Shown here in pieces: positions 34,791 through 47,004 of a stretch of DNA of 64,000 bases. The stretch's first letter is position 1. Each line of letters begins with the position of its first letter. The position numbers were made by a program, and so were the translations under genes. The notes under the pieces were generated by a model. It was not told the origin of the DNA and did not search any database. It saw nothing but the letters and a program-made list of their open reading frames with translations. The stretch covers positions 620,001 to 684,000 of the forward strand of contig JAINVK010001445.1 in assembly GCA_030068075.1 (NCBI GenBank). Reading direction: 5' to 3'. This stretch comes from Paguma larvata (lineage: Eukaryota > Chordata > Mammalia > Carnivora > Viverridae).

Positions 34791-36260
34791 CATATACAAA
34801 GAAACAAATTATATTGCTAAGAGATAAAATCACCTTGACCAAATGGGCTAAAGTATTATTCCTGGCTTCAATACATTTGAATGGCTACTGTATGGCCTAT
34901 GCCCAATATTCCAGACTGGGATTCCTACCAAGGAACTGAACATCATAAATGTGTGGAAATCATGAAAAATATCCATCGCCCCAACTCTCATCATGGATTG
35001 ATGTGCTAAGTTGCTGAACACACCAAGCCCCATCACACCTTGATTATAAATTATCTACTGCAATTTGCAGTGGGACATCACCCCAGGATGGATAGGTCAA
35101 TTCACACCCTTGGGTGAAGGGCAATTGCTTGGTCTTCCATGGAATCCCATTGTCTTGTTGCAAGCTATCTTTATGCAAAATCACTATACCTAATATGCAT
35201 TATGCACCGCTGAAAGAGGGGAGAAGGTGGGGGTTCTGGTCTGACATTTCCCAGTCTCAGTCCATCTCCTCATGCCTGACAGAGCTGATTCCCCAAGCCA
35301 ATATTTTTTAGTATGCACAATAGGTTAAATTCTTAAAGCTGCAACCACATTAACAACTAAAGAGTAAGGCACAAGTGTAATTCTTGTACAAGGGGAAGAC
35401 CTTCCCATACAAGCCCTACTAAGTGTCTGTCTTTTTACCCTTAGATTTGTACTTCCCCTGTGGTATCCAGCAATATAATGGACACCTAATATAAATACCT
35501 TTCTACTGTGAACCCGCTTGTATGCCTGTAAAATAAATCACCACAACTGTTGGGTATACGGACAGCTGCCCCTTCCTAGTTCATCAAGATTGTCAGGGTA
35601 AGTATCATCCCACCAGGGAAGGGACTGGAAGGCAATAAAACAGTATATTACAGTACTAAATACAGTACTCTTAGTTCATCTAGACTTACCAGTTCTGACC
35701 CAGAAATCTAGCTTGTGACACACACTATTAATCACAATGTATATGGGCATTCTTTTTCTCTCAGAAAATATCTAAAAACTGCCCACCAATTGATGATGTA
35801 AAAGTTCTGGAAATAACACCATCAAGGCAATGAGTGTCTGAACCCAGATTTGGAATGGATTTATGTAGCCTCCTCTGGGTTATAGGCATTTGAAACCCGG
35901 GGATTCCTATGTTGAGAGCAAAAACATCACCCTAAACAGAAATAATCCAATGTATTAGAAATGTGGGATACCACTGGTACTGTGTAGTCATTCTGACATA
36001 TTAAGGGATAGTTACTGGTCGAATCAGATTGATTATAACATAAAAGTATTTATTGGGTAGTTTTCAAATTAAAACTAATGGCTGTGTGGCACAAATATTT
36101 GGCCATGACTCTCATGTGGATGATTAGGCCATTGCACATAATGCTTTCCCTGGGGATGGGAAAGAATCTGGTCCAAAATAACACCAGCTGTCAATCTCTC
36201 TCTCTGTAAGGTCAGATGGACCCATTCTTTCATTTGTATGATCATTCGCCAATTTAGGTA
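34791..36260 (+). pseudogene. Decayed pol end / env-like ERV remnant
   Basis: Scattered frames of up to 65 codons continue the ERV beyond integrase. Around 35380-36050 they have the cysteine- and tryptophan-containing character of an old envelope region. No intact surface or transmembrane domain, furin site or fusion peptide was recognised, and no 3' LTR follows. The env assignment rests mainly on position. Confidence 0.4.
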
Positions 36261-37102
36261 CATTTCATACACTTGTGTTTGAATAGTCCAATAAAGCCTA
36301 TGTAATTGAGATTATTTCCATTGAGGGAAATATGACTTCAATAGATTTATAGAATTTTTATACTATTATGGAATAATATATTTCTCTTAGGAAAGAGAAA
36401 AAAAGTTTAAATATATTCTGAATTTCAATATCAGACCTATAAACATTAATAAAATGTATATGTATCAGTGACTAATTGGTGGACACTGGTAAATTTTCAG
36501 GCCCATTGGATCTGAATAGTAAAACTATTTCCTTGTTGAGTCAATATATGGAGCTTAGGTGGGTTTTGACCACTTCAAGAAAAAACTTGGATCTGAAACT
36601 GTTAATAAAATGTTCATTTTGTGAGAAGAAAATTAAAGGTGTGATTTTAAAAATCATCCTGGTTTAATTGTTACATGTTTTATACTTCAAGCCTAGAAGA
36701 ATGAAAATAAAGAATAAAAATAAAACATGAAACACTGAGTAAAAAGCACAGTGTGTGAAATCTTCATCCAAAGTGACTCCAAAGTGACTGAATGCAGTCT
36801 TGGATTTACAATATAGGGAAAAGAAGTTATGTTTGTTACCTGGATATATATCACAAAATTCCTGATGATTTTAATCAAACTACAAAGTCCTTATTGAAGA
36901 AAAGGCCATAAATGAAGTCATAACTGAGTGAAATATAATATAAATGCTTGAGATAATTTTCTTTATAATAAAAAACTGTGTTGTTCTCCTAGAATATGCT
37001 ATTCTAAGAAGTGTACATAGTAAGTGCCATTATTTTAGAATGGAATGGAAAGAAGAGGACCACTAATGATAACTTAACAAAGTATGAACATAATTAAGCA
37101 AT
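36261..37102. other. AT-rich DNA downstream of the second OR gene
   Basis: No repeat or frame of note. The 3' UTR of the minus-strand receptor would lie here. Confidence 0.45.
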
Positions 37103-38041
37103 TTACTCTCCAGACTTGCCTTTCCCCAGAACCTTCATGAATGCTCTGGCCACTTCCTTGTTGCAGAGGCTGTAGATGAGGGGATTTAGCATGGGTGTAA
37201 GGATGGTGTAGAAAACAGAAACCATTTTATCCTGGGTGGGAGAATGTTCTGAAGTGGGCCGCATGTATATGAACAATGCTGCTCCATAGTACATTCCGAC
37301 CACCATGAGGTGAGAGGAACAGGTGGCAAAAGCTTTTTGGCGACCCTCTCCAGACCCCATGTGAATGACAGCTAGAATAACACGAGCATAGGAAGCAATG
37401 ATGAATGCTAAAGGGATAACAATCATTACTATACAGCAGTAGAAAAGAACTTCTTCAAATATTGAAGTGTCATTGCATGAGATCATTAGCAGGGAAGGAA
37501 AATCACAGAAGAAGTGGGCTATTTCCCGTGACCCACAATAGGAGAAGGAAAATGTAGCTACAACATCGATGATGCCATCAGTAGAACCCAGGATCCATGA
37601 AGACACAGCCATAAGTCCACAAATTTTCCAGCTCATAAGATGGGGATATCTTAGAGGGTGGCAAATGGCAATATAACGGTCATAAGCCATGACTGCCAAC
37701 AGGAAACATTCACAGCCAAGTAGTGATGTATAGAAGAAAATTTGTGTAGCACAGCCTGCCACGGAAATGGACTTGCTGCCAGACAAGTAGTTGAAGGCCA
37801 TCTTGGGTACAGTGGTGCAGATGAGCATGAGGTCCATGAGGGACAGTTGGCTGAGGAGGAAGTACATGGGCGTGTGGAGCTGGGTGTCCAGGTAGATGAG
37901 GAGAACCATGGCAGCGTTTGCCACAAAGGCCACTGCGAAGATGCCTAAGACCAAAGAGAAGAGGAAAATGTGGGTTGGGCTGTGATTGAAGATTCCCAGA
38001 AGGATGAAATCGGTGTTAAAAGTTTGATTGTCCCAGGCCAT
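37103..38041 (-). CDS. OR2M: Olfactory receptor, OR2M-like
   Basis: This is an intact 312-codon single-exon odorant receptor, expected to signal through Golf in olfactory neuron cilia. Landmarks are NQT sequon at residues 5-7; LHTPMY at 55-60; LSLMD in TM2; Cys97; MAYDRYIAIC at 118-127; Cys179 and Cys189; SY at 217-218; KAFATCSSHL at 236-245; and PMLNPLIYSL at 283-292. The start 'MAWDNQTFN' and end 'LGKGKSGE' match the OR2M subfamily as I know it. Two oddities: the near-invariant GN of TM1 is AN (41-42), and Arg after NPLIYSL is Cys (residue 293), where most ORs have RNKE. It is ungapped and about 71% identical to the receptor at 3891-4826. On the minus strand a pyrimidine-rich acceptor, 'cactttttgttgtattag', ends 18 bases upstream of the ATG. 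The orthologue number within OR2M is not resolved. Confidence 0.96.
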   Translation of the reverse strand: MAWDNQTFNTDFILLGIFNHSPTHIFLFSLVLGIFAVAFVANAAMVLLIYLDTQLHTPMYFLLSQLSLMDLMLICTTVPKMAFNYLSGSKSISVAGCATQIFFYTSLLGCECFLLAVMAYDRYIAICHPLRYPHLMSWKICGLMAVSSWILGSTDGIIDVVATFSFSYCGSREIAHFFCDFPSLLMISCNDTSIFEEVLFYCCIVMIVIPLAFIIASYARVILAVIHMGSGEGRQKAFATCSSHLMVVGMYYGAALFIYMRPTSEHSPTQDKMVSVFYTILTPMLNPLIYSLCNKEVARAFMKVLGKGKSGE

Positions 38042-38059
38042 GATGAATGCGTTCTTTAT

Positions 38060-38080
38060 CTAATACAACAAAAAGTGATA
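38060..38080 (-). promoter_or_regulatory. Candidate 3' splice site of the OR2M 5' UTR intron
   Basis: On the minus strand a T-rich tract ends in 'gttgtattag', 18 bases before the start codon. OR genes usually have noncoding 5' exons spliced just upstream of a single coding exon, so this is a reasonable acceptor. It is a pattern match only. Confidence 0.35.
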
Positions 38081-38657
38081 CTATTTCATTAATTTGGTAA
38101 ATATGTACACAGCGTCTACAAAGTATGTGATTGTGGTAAATTCTATAGGACAATGATTAAGATTGCATCACCAGGATTAAAAATTTCGAAGATCAAGAAG
38201 TATAATATCAGAAAGACATATTTTCTGTTGTTACTTCTGTTGTTACTTTAACCACACTTTATAAAAGTGCGGAACATTTCCTAAGTTCAGCTTGTAAGTA
38301 TACTTTAACTCTCTTGGAAAAATAAGATAATAATATACATTTTGATATAATTGATAGTGTGTCTTCAAAAAGGAAAATTCGCAAAAGCAATTAGACAGTG
38401 CATGCAAACATCAGAATTTGTTTACAGAAAAATTGATAGAGAAATTAAGCTTAGGCCAACATGTGGCAGAAAAAGTAATGGAGATAAAGAATACAATATA
38501 TACCTTTGCTCTAAGATACTAGGCACTTTTTTTTAATCAGTGTTAACAAAACCTTTATATTTGTCAATTACCTTATAGTTTAAAGTGTTTCAGCTGAGAA
38601 AATATTTTATATATACAAATATAAAAACCCGTCCTAATTTTCTTAGTCCAATGTGAT
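38081..38657. other. Upstream flank of the second OR gene
   Basis: AT-rich sequence, no repeat recognised. Slight similarity to the flank of the first OR gene ('attctatagg' versus 'actctatagg', at comparable distance from the ATG) may be residual shared promoter-side sequence, but it is too short to be sure. Confidence 0.4.
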
Positions 38658-38673
38658 AGGGTTACTTGTATTT

Positions 38674-38887
38674 CTTATTTTTTTAATATTATTCATTTTT
38701 GAGAGAGTGAGAGAGAGCAAGAGAGAGCATGAGAAGGAAAGGGACAGAGAGATTGGGGGACAGAGGATCCAGAGGGGGTCCTGCACTGGCAGCAGTGAGC
38801 TCAATGTGAGGCTCAAACTCACAAACCATGAGACCATTACCTGAGCTGAAGTCGGATGCTCAACCAACTGAGCCACCCAGGCAACCT
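38674..38887 (-). mobile_element. Felid SINE, antisense
   Basis: The minus strand reads head ('caggttgcctgggtggctca'), B-box region, body and CT-rich tail. Flanks 'ggttacttgtatttc' (38659-38673) and 'ggtgacttgcatttc' (38888-38902) form a 15-bp duplication with two mismatches. Confidence 0.93.
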
Positions 38888-38969
38888 GGGTGACTTGCAT
38901 TTCGAACGAAAAAGATATTTTGAATCTTAAACCCCAGCACCTCCAAATGTAAACTAATTTGAACATAAT

Positions 38970-39330
38970 TAGTTAAGATGAGATCATACTGGATGAGTTG
39001 AACAAACCCCACTCCAATATGGCTGATGTCTTATAAGAAGATGGCCATGTGAAGATGGAGATACAAGTAGAATGCATGATAAGAGAGGCAGAAATTGAAG
39101 TGATACATCTACATACCAAGAAATTTCAATGATTGTTGGTCCACACTAGAAGCTAGGAGAGAGACATGGAACGTGTTCTCTTTCTAACAAACCTCAGAAC
39201 TAACAACCCTGCCAATATCTTGAATTTAGACTTCCAGTAGTCTCCATTACTCTGAGAGAATATATTTGTCTCATTTTAAGACAACCATTGTGTGGTACCT
39301 GGTTATGCTTTTCTAGGAAACCAATATATC
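38970..39330 (+). mobile_element. MaLR (MLT1-type) LTR fragment
   Basis: It follows the MaLR order: 'tcttataagaagatggccat', 'aggcagaaattgaagtga', 'ctagaagctaggagagagac', 'aaccctgccaatatcttgaa', 'tagacttccagtagtctcca' and 'gtggtacctggttatgcttt'. It is old, with no intact ends. Confidence 0.7.
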
Positions 39331-40400
39331 CAGTATCTCCTCTAAAGAATAACTACATACAAAAAAAGAAATCCAGAGAAGCTCAAGGTACAAACAGTCA
39401 AACAGTGCTTATAACATTCTGTCTATGTGTTGACCACTGGGAGTAAAGCAGCGATCAGAACAAGTAGAAAAAGAAAAAAGAAAAAAAGTGGAAAAAAAGC
39501 ATTTCCCGTACATATGATAATCCATTAGAGACAAAAACAAATACAAAACAACAACAAAACAAAAACAAAGGCAAAAAAAAAAAAACAACACTATGAAGGT
39601 GTGGAAAAATAATTCAAATTGAGTGTTCCATTTTGAAGAGAGTACTTAGGGAAGACCTCAGTTATCTGATGATATTTGACTTAAAGAGTTGGGAGAAGAA
39701 AAGAAAAAAAAAAAGAAAGAAAGAAAAGAGACCACATCATAAGAAAGAGCAATCCATGCATAAATTCCATAAAGCGGAAGATACATGAAAAAAATGACAT
39801 GTATAGAAGATTTAGGAGAACAGAGATTGCTAAGTTAGAGTTATGTTTCATGTTCATTGTAGCATTTAAAATTTATTTTATGAGTAATACATGTATGAGA
39901 AAAGTTATATGAAGTAATGCCATTCCAGTTAATAAAATCAATGTTATAAACAGAGAGACTAAACTGATGAATACAACAATTAGTCAGGAATGTACTTTTT
40001 TTTTTTTCGTGCACCACAGTTTTGTGAAGAGACTAAAAATAAAACCAGAGGAAGACAGACCCTTGAATTCAGCTTCATATGTTTGAATTGCTTTTTCTTT
40101 TTTTTGAAGAGAGGATGTAGTAAAATACACATTCTTTAAGTTGGAATTATGTACAAATTGTGAATGGTGCTGTAAGAAGGAGAAAAAAGAGTATTTTAAA
40201 ATTTCAATTCGTGAATGATCATGATCTACAAATACTAATCTACCAAAATGACTTTTCTGTATTTTCATCTCATGAAGTCTCAAAGAAGAGTGACTGGATT
40301 CCATGACACTGTGATTCAGTATATGTGTCCATAGGAATGGCATCCCATAAATCGTGGAAACCATGCCTAGAAATTAGGAATTACAGAGTGAAATAATTGA
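39331..40400. other. A-rich intergenic DNA; possible L2/CR1-type trace
   Basis: There are several A-rich and GAAA-rich runs (39461-39600, 39700-39730). Around 39640-39790 the order 'gaagacctcagttatctgat' and 'agagcaatccatgcataaat' weakly recalls an ancient L2/L3 LINE. The antisense 126-codon frame at 39984-40364 shows no recognisable protein feature. Confidence 0.35.
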
Positions 40401-40413
40401 AAAAAAGACATCA

Positions 40414-40628
40414 GGGGGGCCTGGGTGGCTCAGTGGTTTAAGCATCTGACTTTGATTCAGGTCATTATCTTGCTGTTTCTGGGTTCAAGCCCCTCACTGG
40501 GCCCTGTGCTGACAGCTCAGAGCCCGGATCGTGCTTCAGGTTCTGTGACTCCTTCTCTCTCTGCCCCTCCTCTGCTCGTTCTCTGTCTCTACTCTCCCCA
40601 GAATAAAAATAAACATTAAAAATTAAAA
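40414..40628 (+). mobile_element. Felid tRNA-Lys-derived SINE
   Basis: The head is 'gggggcctgggtggctcagt', and the body and A-rich tail are complete. The perfect 12-bp duplication AAAAAAGACATC lies at 40401-40412 and 40629-40640, indicating a fairly recent insertion. Confidence 0.95.
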
Positions 40629-40640
40629 AAAAAAGACATC

Positions 40641-41937
40641 GAGTGAGAAGGATTTGATCAAAAAGATAAGAAAACCATTATGCAAAAATGATGCCAAACT
40701 ACATATTGGTATAATCCATTCTGGCTGCTAAACTAATTATACTCTTTTGTAAAGAAATGTTCAGGAAAAGAAAATTGATGAGGAAAGAAAAAAAATCTCA
40801 TATGAGCAAAAGTGAGCATAGTAACTGTTTCTGATAGCAAAATACAACCTGTATGTGCATCAATGCCTGGATTAACAGCATAGCTACACTGTCTGATAGC
40901 TACACTATCATAAATGAGCCTCAATAAGAGTATGCTGAGATAACAGAATATATCACAGGTGACTCCTTCAGAAATCTTATGATATGAAGTTTAAATACAG
41001 ATGATATATTATTTAGTAACTGTAGCAATATTGACATAATGGTTATTACCAGCAAAAACCAAGAGGTTATATAACTGGAAAATGTCATACTGATTTCCAA
41101 AAAACACTAGTAATGTTTGTGTAAAGAATTTTGCAAAAGTTCTTTATATATAATAAATTTGTTTTTAATTGTGAAGTTATATGAAACAGTTTAAAAATAC
41201 ATGCAAAGGTCTTAGAAGAGCACATAACAAGTGTACAGCGTCTGTGAATGTGAGCTATGCTTACTAAAAGAAGAGAATGAGGTCCAAAACTGCGTTTCAA
41301 ATGATCCACTTATGTTCTTTTTCTTATCTGTCACTTTTCCCCTCCTTAATTCTATTCACCATAATTTTATTTCTTACTTCAAGAATACCAGCATTATATG
41401 AGAAAATATATATGTATTTTTATCCAACTGTTTATATCTGTATGCTGAGACAAGTAACTTCTGTCACAATTCTCATCCCTACAAACAGTGTAGTACTACA
41501 TTTCTCAAAATAATATTGTATAGATGAAATGAACGTATCACATAAAGTGCTTAGGACAAAAATCACTTAAGAAATGAAAACGATTGTTTCCATATCTCCA
41601 TGTTCAGCAGTAAATTTGGCATTAACTTCCAAATATTCTTACCTGATTATGTAGTCTCTTAGTATGAATCTAAATAGTATATAATTACAATGAAGTAGTA
41701 CATTACCAGAAAAAAATCACATATCTTACATCCTTACATGTTTTTGTATTCAAAATACAAATCAAAATAAATAACTAAATAAAAAAAGAAGCACCTCACA
41801 CTCAATTGGAAACTTTGTCATTATTGGTAAAAGAATTGAAAGACATACTAATTAGGTAGAGCCAAGAGGACCATCTAGGGACAGTTACTTATAGTAATCA
41901 TGAGAGGGACCAATGTCTTCATATCACCATTCATTTA
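40641..41937. other. AT-rich intergenic DNA, nothing recognised
   Basis: No repeat family or convincing frame was identified. The longest frame (78 codons at 41277) looks random. Confidence 0.45.
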
Positions 41938-41949
41938 AATATAATTCTG

Positions 41950-42138
41950 GGGGCACCAGAGTGGCTCAGTCTGTTAGGCCTCTGACTTAGGCTCAGGTCA
42001 TGCTCTCATGGGTGCTTGAGCCCTACGTCGGGCTCTGTGCTGATATCTCAGAGTCTGAAGCCTGCTTCAGATTCTGTGTCTCTCTCTTTCTCTTTGCCCC
42101 TCCCAGCTTGCACTCTCTCTCTCAAAAATAAACATTAA

Positions 42139-42199
<61 letters not shown>
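41950..42199 (+). mobile_element. Felid SINE with expanded TAAA tail
   Basis: The SINE is complete, with head 'gggcaccagagtggctcagt' and 'cgtcgggctctgtgctgata'. The A-rich tail has grown into a run of about 17 TAAA units, from 42134 to 42205. Flanking 'aaatataattctg' and 'aaataaaattctg' are a likely duplication. Confidence 0.93.

Positions 42200-42205
<6 letters not shown>
42134..42205. repeat. (TAAA)n microsatellite
   Basis: It arises directly from the SINE tail and is uninterrupted for about 17 units. Confidence 0.97.
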
Positions 42206-42749
42206 AATTCTGTTGTTTTCATTATTTAACATTCCAGAGAATCAGCATTACTCTAATAATATATGGTCTATTCATGAATATTAACACTCATATAGATGTG
42301 AAAATATACCTATCTTTTTAGATACTTTAAGCAGAAAATTATAAATATATTTTCACTTAAATTCCTGAAGCAGTCATAGAAACTGGCATCATACCTACTC
42401 TGAATCATTTTATTGAAAGCTCACCCTTTGTAACCTCCCAGGAAGATGCAAAGCAGCATAAAGTAAAAGGATTTTTATTCCTAGATAATCTCTACTCAGC
42501 CTGACCATGGCATGAAGATGGGAAATTAATTTGCCAGCCCTCTGGAGATTCCATTCCCTTGTCCTTAATTATAACAGTTTGTATTGTTTTCCATCTCCTC
42601 TCCTAGGACAAAGATACAAAATTAACTTGCTTTTTTTTTTTTAAATACTTACTCCAGGTAGATAATTAGGTCTCCTTCCTTAAGTATTAGAGTGAACTCC
42701 TTGAAAGTTTCTTCTCCCCCTCACTTGCATAGTAATCAGAGGAAAACCA

Positions 42750-42920
42750 TAACGAGTGCTTTCTATAAATTGGCACTGCGACAAGCATGTATGTAAACTA
42801 ACAGACACTTACAAACACTGCATGTTCAGGTACTCTTATCACCATTTTTTATTGTTATTTTTAAATTTTCTTCTATAATAAAACTGCGTAAGCAAATTGT
42901 CCAAGGTACTGGAGACAATG
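42750..42920 (+). repeat. MIR SINE
   Basis: The order 'gagtgctttctataaattgg', 'ggtactcttatcaccatttt' and 'gcaaattgtccaaggtactg' follows the MIR consensus. It is diverged. Confidence 0.6.
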
Positions 42921-43057
42921 AACAGGAGACAGAATATTCCAATGCTAAGTTCAACTCCATTTTTTTCTTTATTAAGGTATAATTAGCTAGTAAATATTGT
43001 ATATATTTAAGGTATTCATCTTGATTTTTTTGTATATATAGATGATCCCATTCATGA

Positions 43058-43535
43058 TTGTATGTCAATAAGGACTCCTCAAAGTTTATTTCCAAATCTA
43101 TATTTTTACGATTTGCGTCCAAAAGTTACTTGACAGAGTCTCTTAGCGACTCTGCACTTTGGATACTTTGGAATATCATATCTTCCTTTTGAAGACATAT
43201 TTATGGTTCTCTTGATAAATATACTTTGAAGTATAATCCTTAAGGAATTCCAGAAATATTTAACTCACTATCATCTCAAACTTTGTCTAATTTCATTTAC
43301 TATGAAAACAAAAATCAGACCTCACTATTTGTTCCTCTTCTTGAATGTTACACAATAGGCAAAAATTCTGCACTGCAATGTTCACACTCACCTTTGTCAC
43401 TGGATATGTAATCACGGGCAAAATAATTATAAGCTCTTTGCTTCAATTTCTATGGATATCCAATGAGATAAAAATTATAGTAATATAATAGCTCTGAGAA
43501 CTAATGAGTTTATGTACATGTGTTTATGTACATGT
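43058..43535 (-). repeat. Inverted duplicated segment, copy B, with MIR core
   Basis: Its reverse complement aligns with 1208-1683 almost end to end, at about 85% by eye. Examples are 'gctaagagactctgtcaagt' and 'acattcaagaagaggaac' in both. The MIR part continues past the match to about 43560, which copy A lacks. The segment lies 5 kb upstream of the second OR gene. Confidence 0.75.
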
Positions 43536-43560
43536 ACTTAGAACAGTTTCTTGTACATAA

Positions 43561-43947
43561 GTACTTTGCAAGAATGAAGTTTTTAATAATTCTGAGGCCT
43601 AAAATATATTAATATTGTGTTTTTAATATATGACATACACACCAATGTAGTGATTTATTATTTATTTAAGTTTTTTTTTTTTAAAGCAAAGCAGAATGAT
43701 GAGTTTATTGCAAGGATTTAAACTGCAAGCTTGGAAACTCAAAGCTATGGGAGCAATGTGTTTTGAGTTGCTCACAGACTAAGGGATTTTCATAGGATAA
43801 TATAGATTTTTTTTCCATTTTTCAACTAATAGATTGCCTGGCAGTCTTCTTGTATATCTGAATCAGGGAAGCTGAGTCAGGAAAATAAGTCCAGAGATGG
43901 CATGAACAGATTTGGTGTTTAAGGATTGGCTAGTATCCTCTCATGAT
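43561..43947. other. Unassigned spacer
   Basis: Contains a T-run at 43671-43683 and moderately complex sequence (43685-43930) that I could not assign; it may be an old LTR fragment. Confidence 0.35.
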
Positions 43948-44336
43948 TTCTTTTTATTATTTTTTAAACTTATTGTCAAGTTAGCTAACATGCGGTATAG
44001 TCTTGGCTTCAGGAATAGATTCCCTTGATTCATCACTTACATACAAAACCAAGTTGTCATCCCAACAAGTGCCCTCTTCAACACCCATCACCCATAGCTC
44101 CCACTCTCAACAACTCTCAGTTAGTTCTCTGTATTTAAGAGTCTCTTATGATTTACTTCCCTCTCTGTATCTTATTTTTCCTTTCCTTCCTCTATGGTCT
44201 TTTGTTAAATTTCTCAAATTCCACATATGAGCAAAATCATATGATATGTCTTTCATATCAAAATCAAAATCATATGTCTTCTCTTATTAACTTACTTCAG
44301 TAAGCATAATACATTCCAGTATACATATATATCATA

Positions 44337-44337
<1 letters not shown>

Positions 44338-44375
<38 letters not shown>
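44338..44375. repeat. TG/TA dinucleotide microsatellite
   Basis: 'tatgtgtgtata' is followed by a long TA run and then 'acacacatacacatacacc', inside the old antisense L1. Confidence 0.9.
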
Positions 44376-44377
<2 letters not shown>

Positions 44378-46964
44378 CACACATACACATACACCATATA
44401 CCTTGTACTATATACCATATACCATATCCATATCTACTTTATCCATTAATCAGTCAGTGGACATTTGGGCTCTTTGCATAAATTGGCTATTGTTTACAGC
44501 GCTGCTATAAACATTGGGGTCCATGTGCCCCTATGAATCAGCATTCCTGTATCCTTTGAATAAATTTATAGTAATTTTAAATTTTAAATTTCAATTTTTG
44601 AGGAATTTGCACACTGTTTTCCACAGTGTCTGCACCAGTTTGCATTCTCAGCAACAGTGCAAGAGGATTCTCCTTTCTCCACATTCTCGCAAACATCTGT
44701 TGTTTCCTGAGGTATTAATTTTAGCCACTCTGACTGATGTAAAGTGGTATCTCAATATGGTTTTGATTTGTATTTCCCTGGTGATGAGCGGTGTTGAGTT
44801 ATCTTTTCATGTTTCTATTTGCCGTCTAGATACTTTCTTTCGAAAAGTGTCTATTCATGCATTCTGCCCATTTCTTCACTGGATCATTTGTTTTTTGGGT
44901 GTTGAGTTTGGTAAGTTCTTTACAGATTTTTGATACTAACACTTTATCTGATATGTTATTTGCAAATATCTTCTCCCATTCTCTTGGTAGCCTTTTAGTT
45001 TTGTTGATATTGTCCTTTTGTTGATATTCTGTCCATGCAGAAACTTTTTATCTTGATGATGTCCAAATAATTCATTTTGCTTTTACTCCCTTTCCTTCGG
45101 AGACACGTCAATAAGAAGTTGTTACAAATGAGGTCATTTCTCCTGTAAGATTTTGATAATTTTCTGTCTTGCATTGATGTCTTTCACCCATTTTGAATTT
45201 ACTTTTGTGTATGGTGTAAGAAACTGTTGTCCACTTTCATTCTTCTGCATGTGGCTCTACAGTTCTTCTAGCACCATTTGCTAAAGAGACTGTCTTTTTT
45301 CCATTTGATACTCTTTCTTGCTTTGTCAAAGATTAGTTGGCATATATTTGTGAGTCCATTTCTGGTTATCTATTCTATTCCATTGGTCTATGTGTCTGTT
45401 TTTATGCCAATACCATACCGTCTTGATGATTACAGTTTTGTTATACAAGTTAAAGTCCGCAAATGAGATGCCTCCAGTTTTGGTTTTCTTTTTCAACATT
45501 ATTTTGGCTATTTGGGGTCTTTTGAGGTTCCATAAAAAATTTAGAATTGCTTGTTATAGCTCTGTTAAGAATGCTCGTTCTATCTTGACTAGCATCGCAC
45601 TGAACATGTAGATTGCTTTGGGTAGTATCGACATTTTAACAATTTTTGTTCTTCCAATGCATGAGCATGGGAATGTTTTCCCATTTTTTTGTGTATTCTT
45701 CACTTTCCTTCTTAAGATTTCTATAGTTTTTATAGTACAGATATTTTACCTCTTTGATTAGTTTTATTCCTAGGTATTTTATGCCTTTTAGTGCATTGAA
45801 AATAGAATCAATTCCTTGATTTCTCTTTCTGCTGTTTCATTATTGGTGTATAGAAATGCAACCTATTTCTGTACACTGATTTTATATCCATGACTTTGCT
45901 GAATTCATGTATCAGTTTAGCAATATTTGGTGGAGTATCATGTCATCTGTGAAAAGTGAAAGTTTGACTTCCTTCTTACTGATTTGGATGACTTTTAATT
46001 CATTTTGTTGTGTGATTGTTGAGAGAAGGACTTCCAATCCTATGTTAAACAATAGTGGTGAGAGTGGACATCCTTATCTTGTTCCTGGTCTCAAGGGGAA
46101 AGCACTCAGTTTTTCCCCATTGATAGCTGTGGGCCTTTCATATATAACTTTTATGTTGTTAAGGTATGTTACTTCTATTCTGACTTCCTAGAGGGTGTTT
46201 ATTAAGAAAGAATGCTGTATTTTGTCAAATGTTTTTTCTGCATCTATTGACAGGATCTTATAGTTCTCATTCTTTCTCCTATTAATGTGATGTATCATAT
46301 TGATTGAGTTGCTAATATTGAACCATCCCTGCATCCCAGGAATGAATCCTACTTGATCATAGTAATTCTTTTAATATACTGCTGCGTTCAATTTTCTTGA
46401 GATATTTTTTGCAGTATCTTGCTGAGATTTTTTTGCATACATATTCATGAGAGATATTGACCTGTAATCCTACTTTTAGTGGAGTTTTTGCCTGGTTTTG
46501 AAATGAAATTAATGCAGGCTTCATAGAATGAGTCTGAAAGCTTTCCTTCTGTCTCTATATTTTGATATATCTTGAGAATAATAGGTATTAACTCTGTTTT
46601 AAATGTCTGGCAGAATTACCCTGGGAATCCCAGGACTCTTATTTGTTGGGAGATTTTTGAAAACCAAGTTAATTTTTTCACTGGTTATTGGTCTGGTTGA
46701 ATTTTCTATTTCTTCCCGTTTAAGTTTTGGTAGTGTGTGGGTGTCTAGGAATTCGTCCATTTCTTCCAGATTGTCCAGTTTATTGGCATTTAATTTTTCA
46801 GAGTATTGTCTAATAATTGTACTTCTGTGGTATTGGTTGTGATCTCCTCTTTCATTCTTGTTTTTATCAATTTGGATTCTCTCTCTTTCTTTTTGAGAAG
46901 TCAGGGTTTATCAATTTTGTTTATTCTTTCAAAAAACCAGCTCTCATACTCATTAATCTGTTCT

Positions 46965-46968
<4 letters not shown>

Positions 46969-47004
<36 letters not shown>

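Noticed and set aside
31161..36260. A provirus with the LTR at 31161 as its 5' LTR
   Set aside because: No primer-binding site, leader or gag follows, RT begins within ~100 bases, there is no 3' partner, and duplications place the LTR inside an L1 tail.
37651..37948. Open frames of 91 aa and 68 aa overlapping the second OR gene
   Set aside because: Same reasoning: alternate frames of a strongly conserved receptor.
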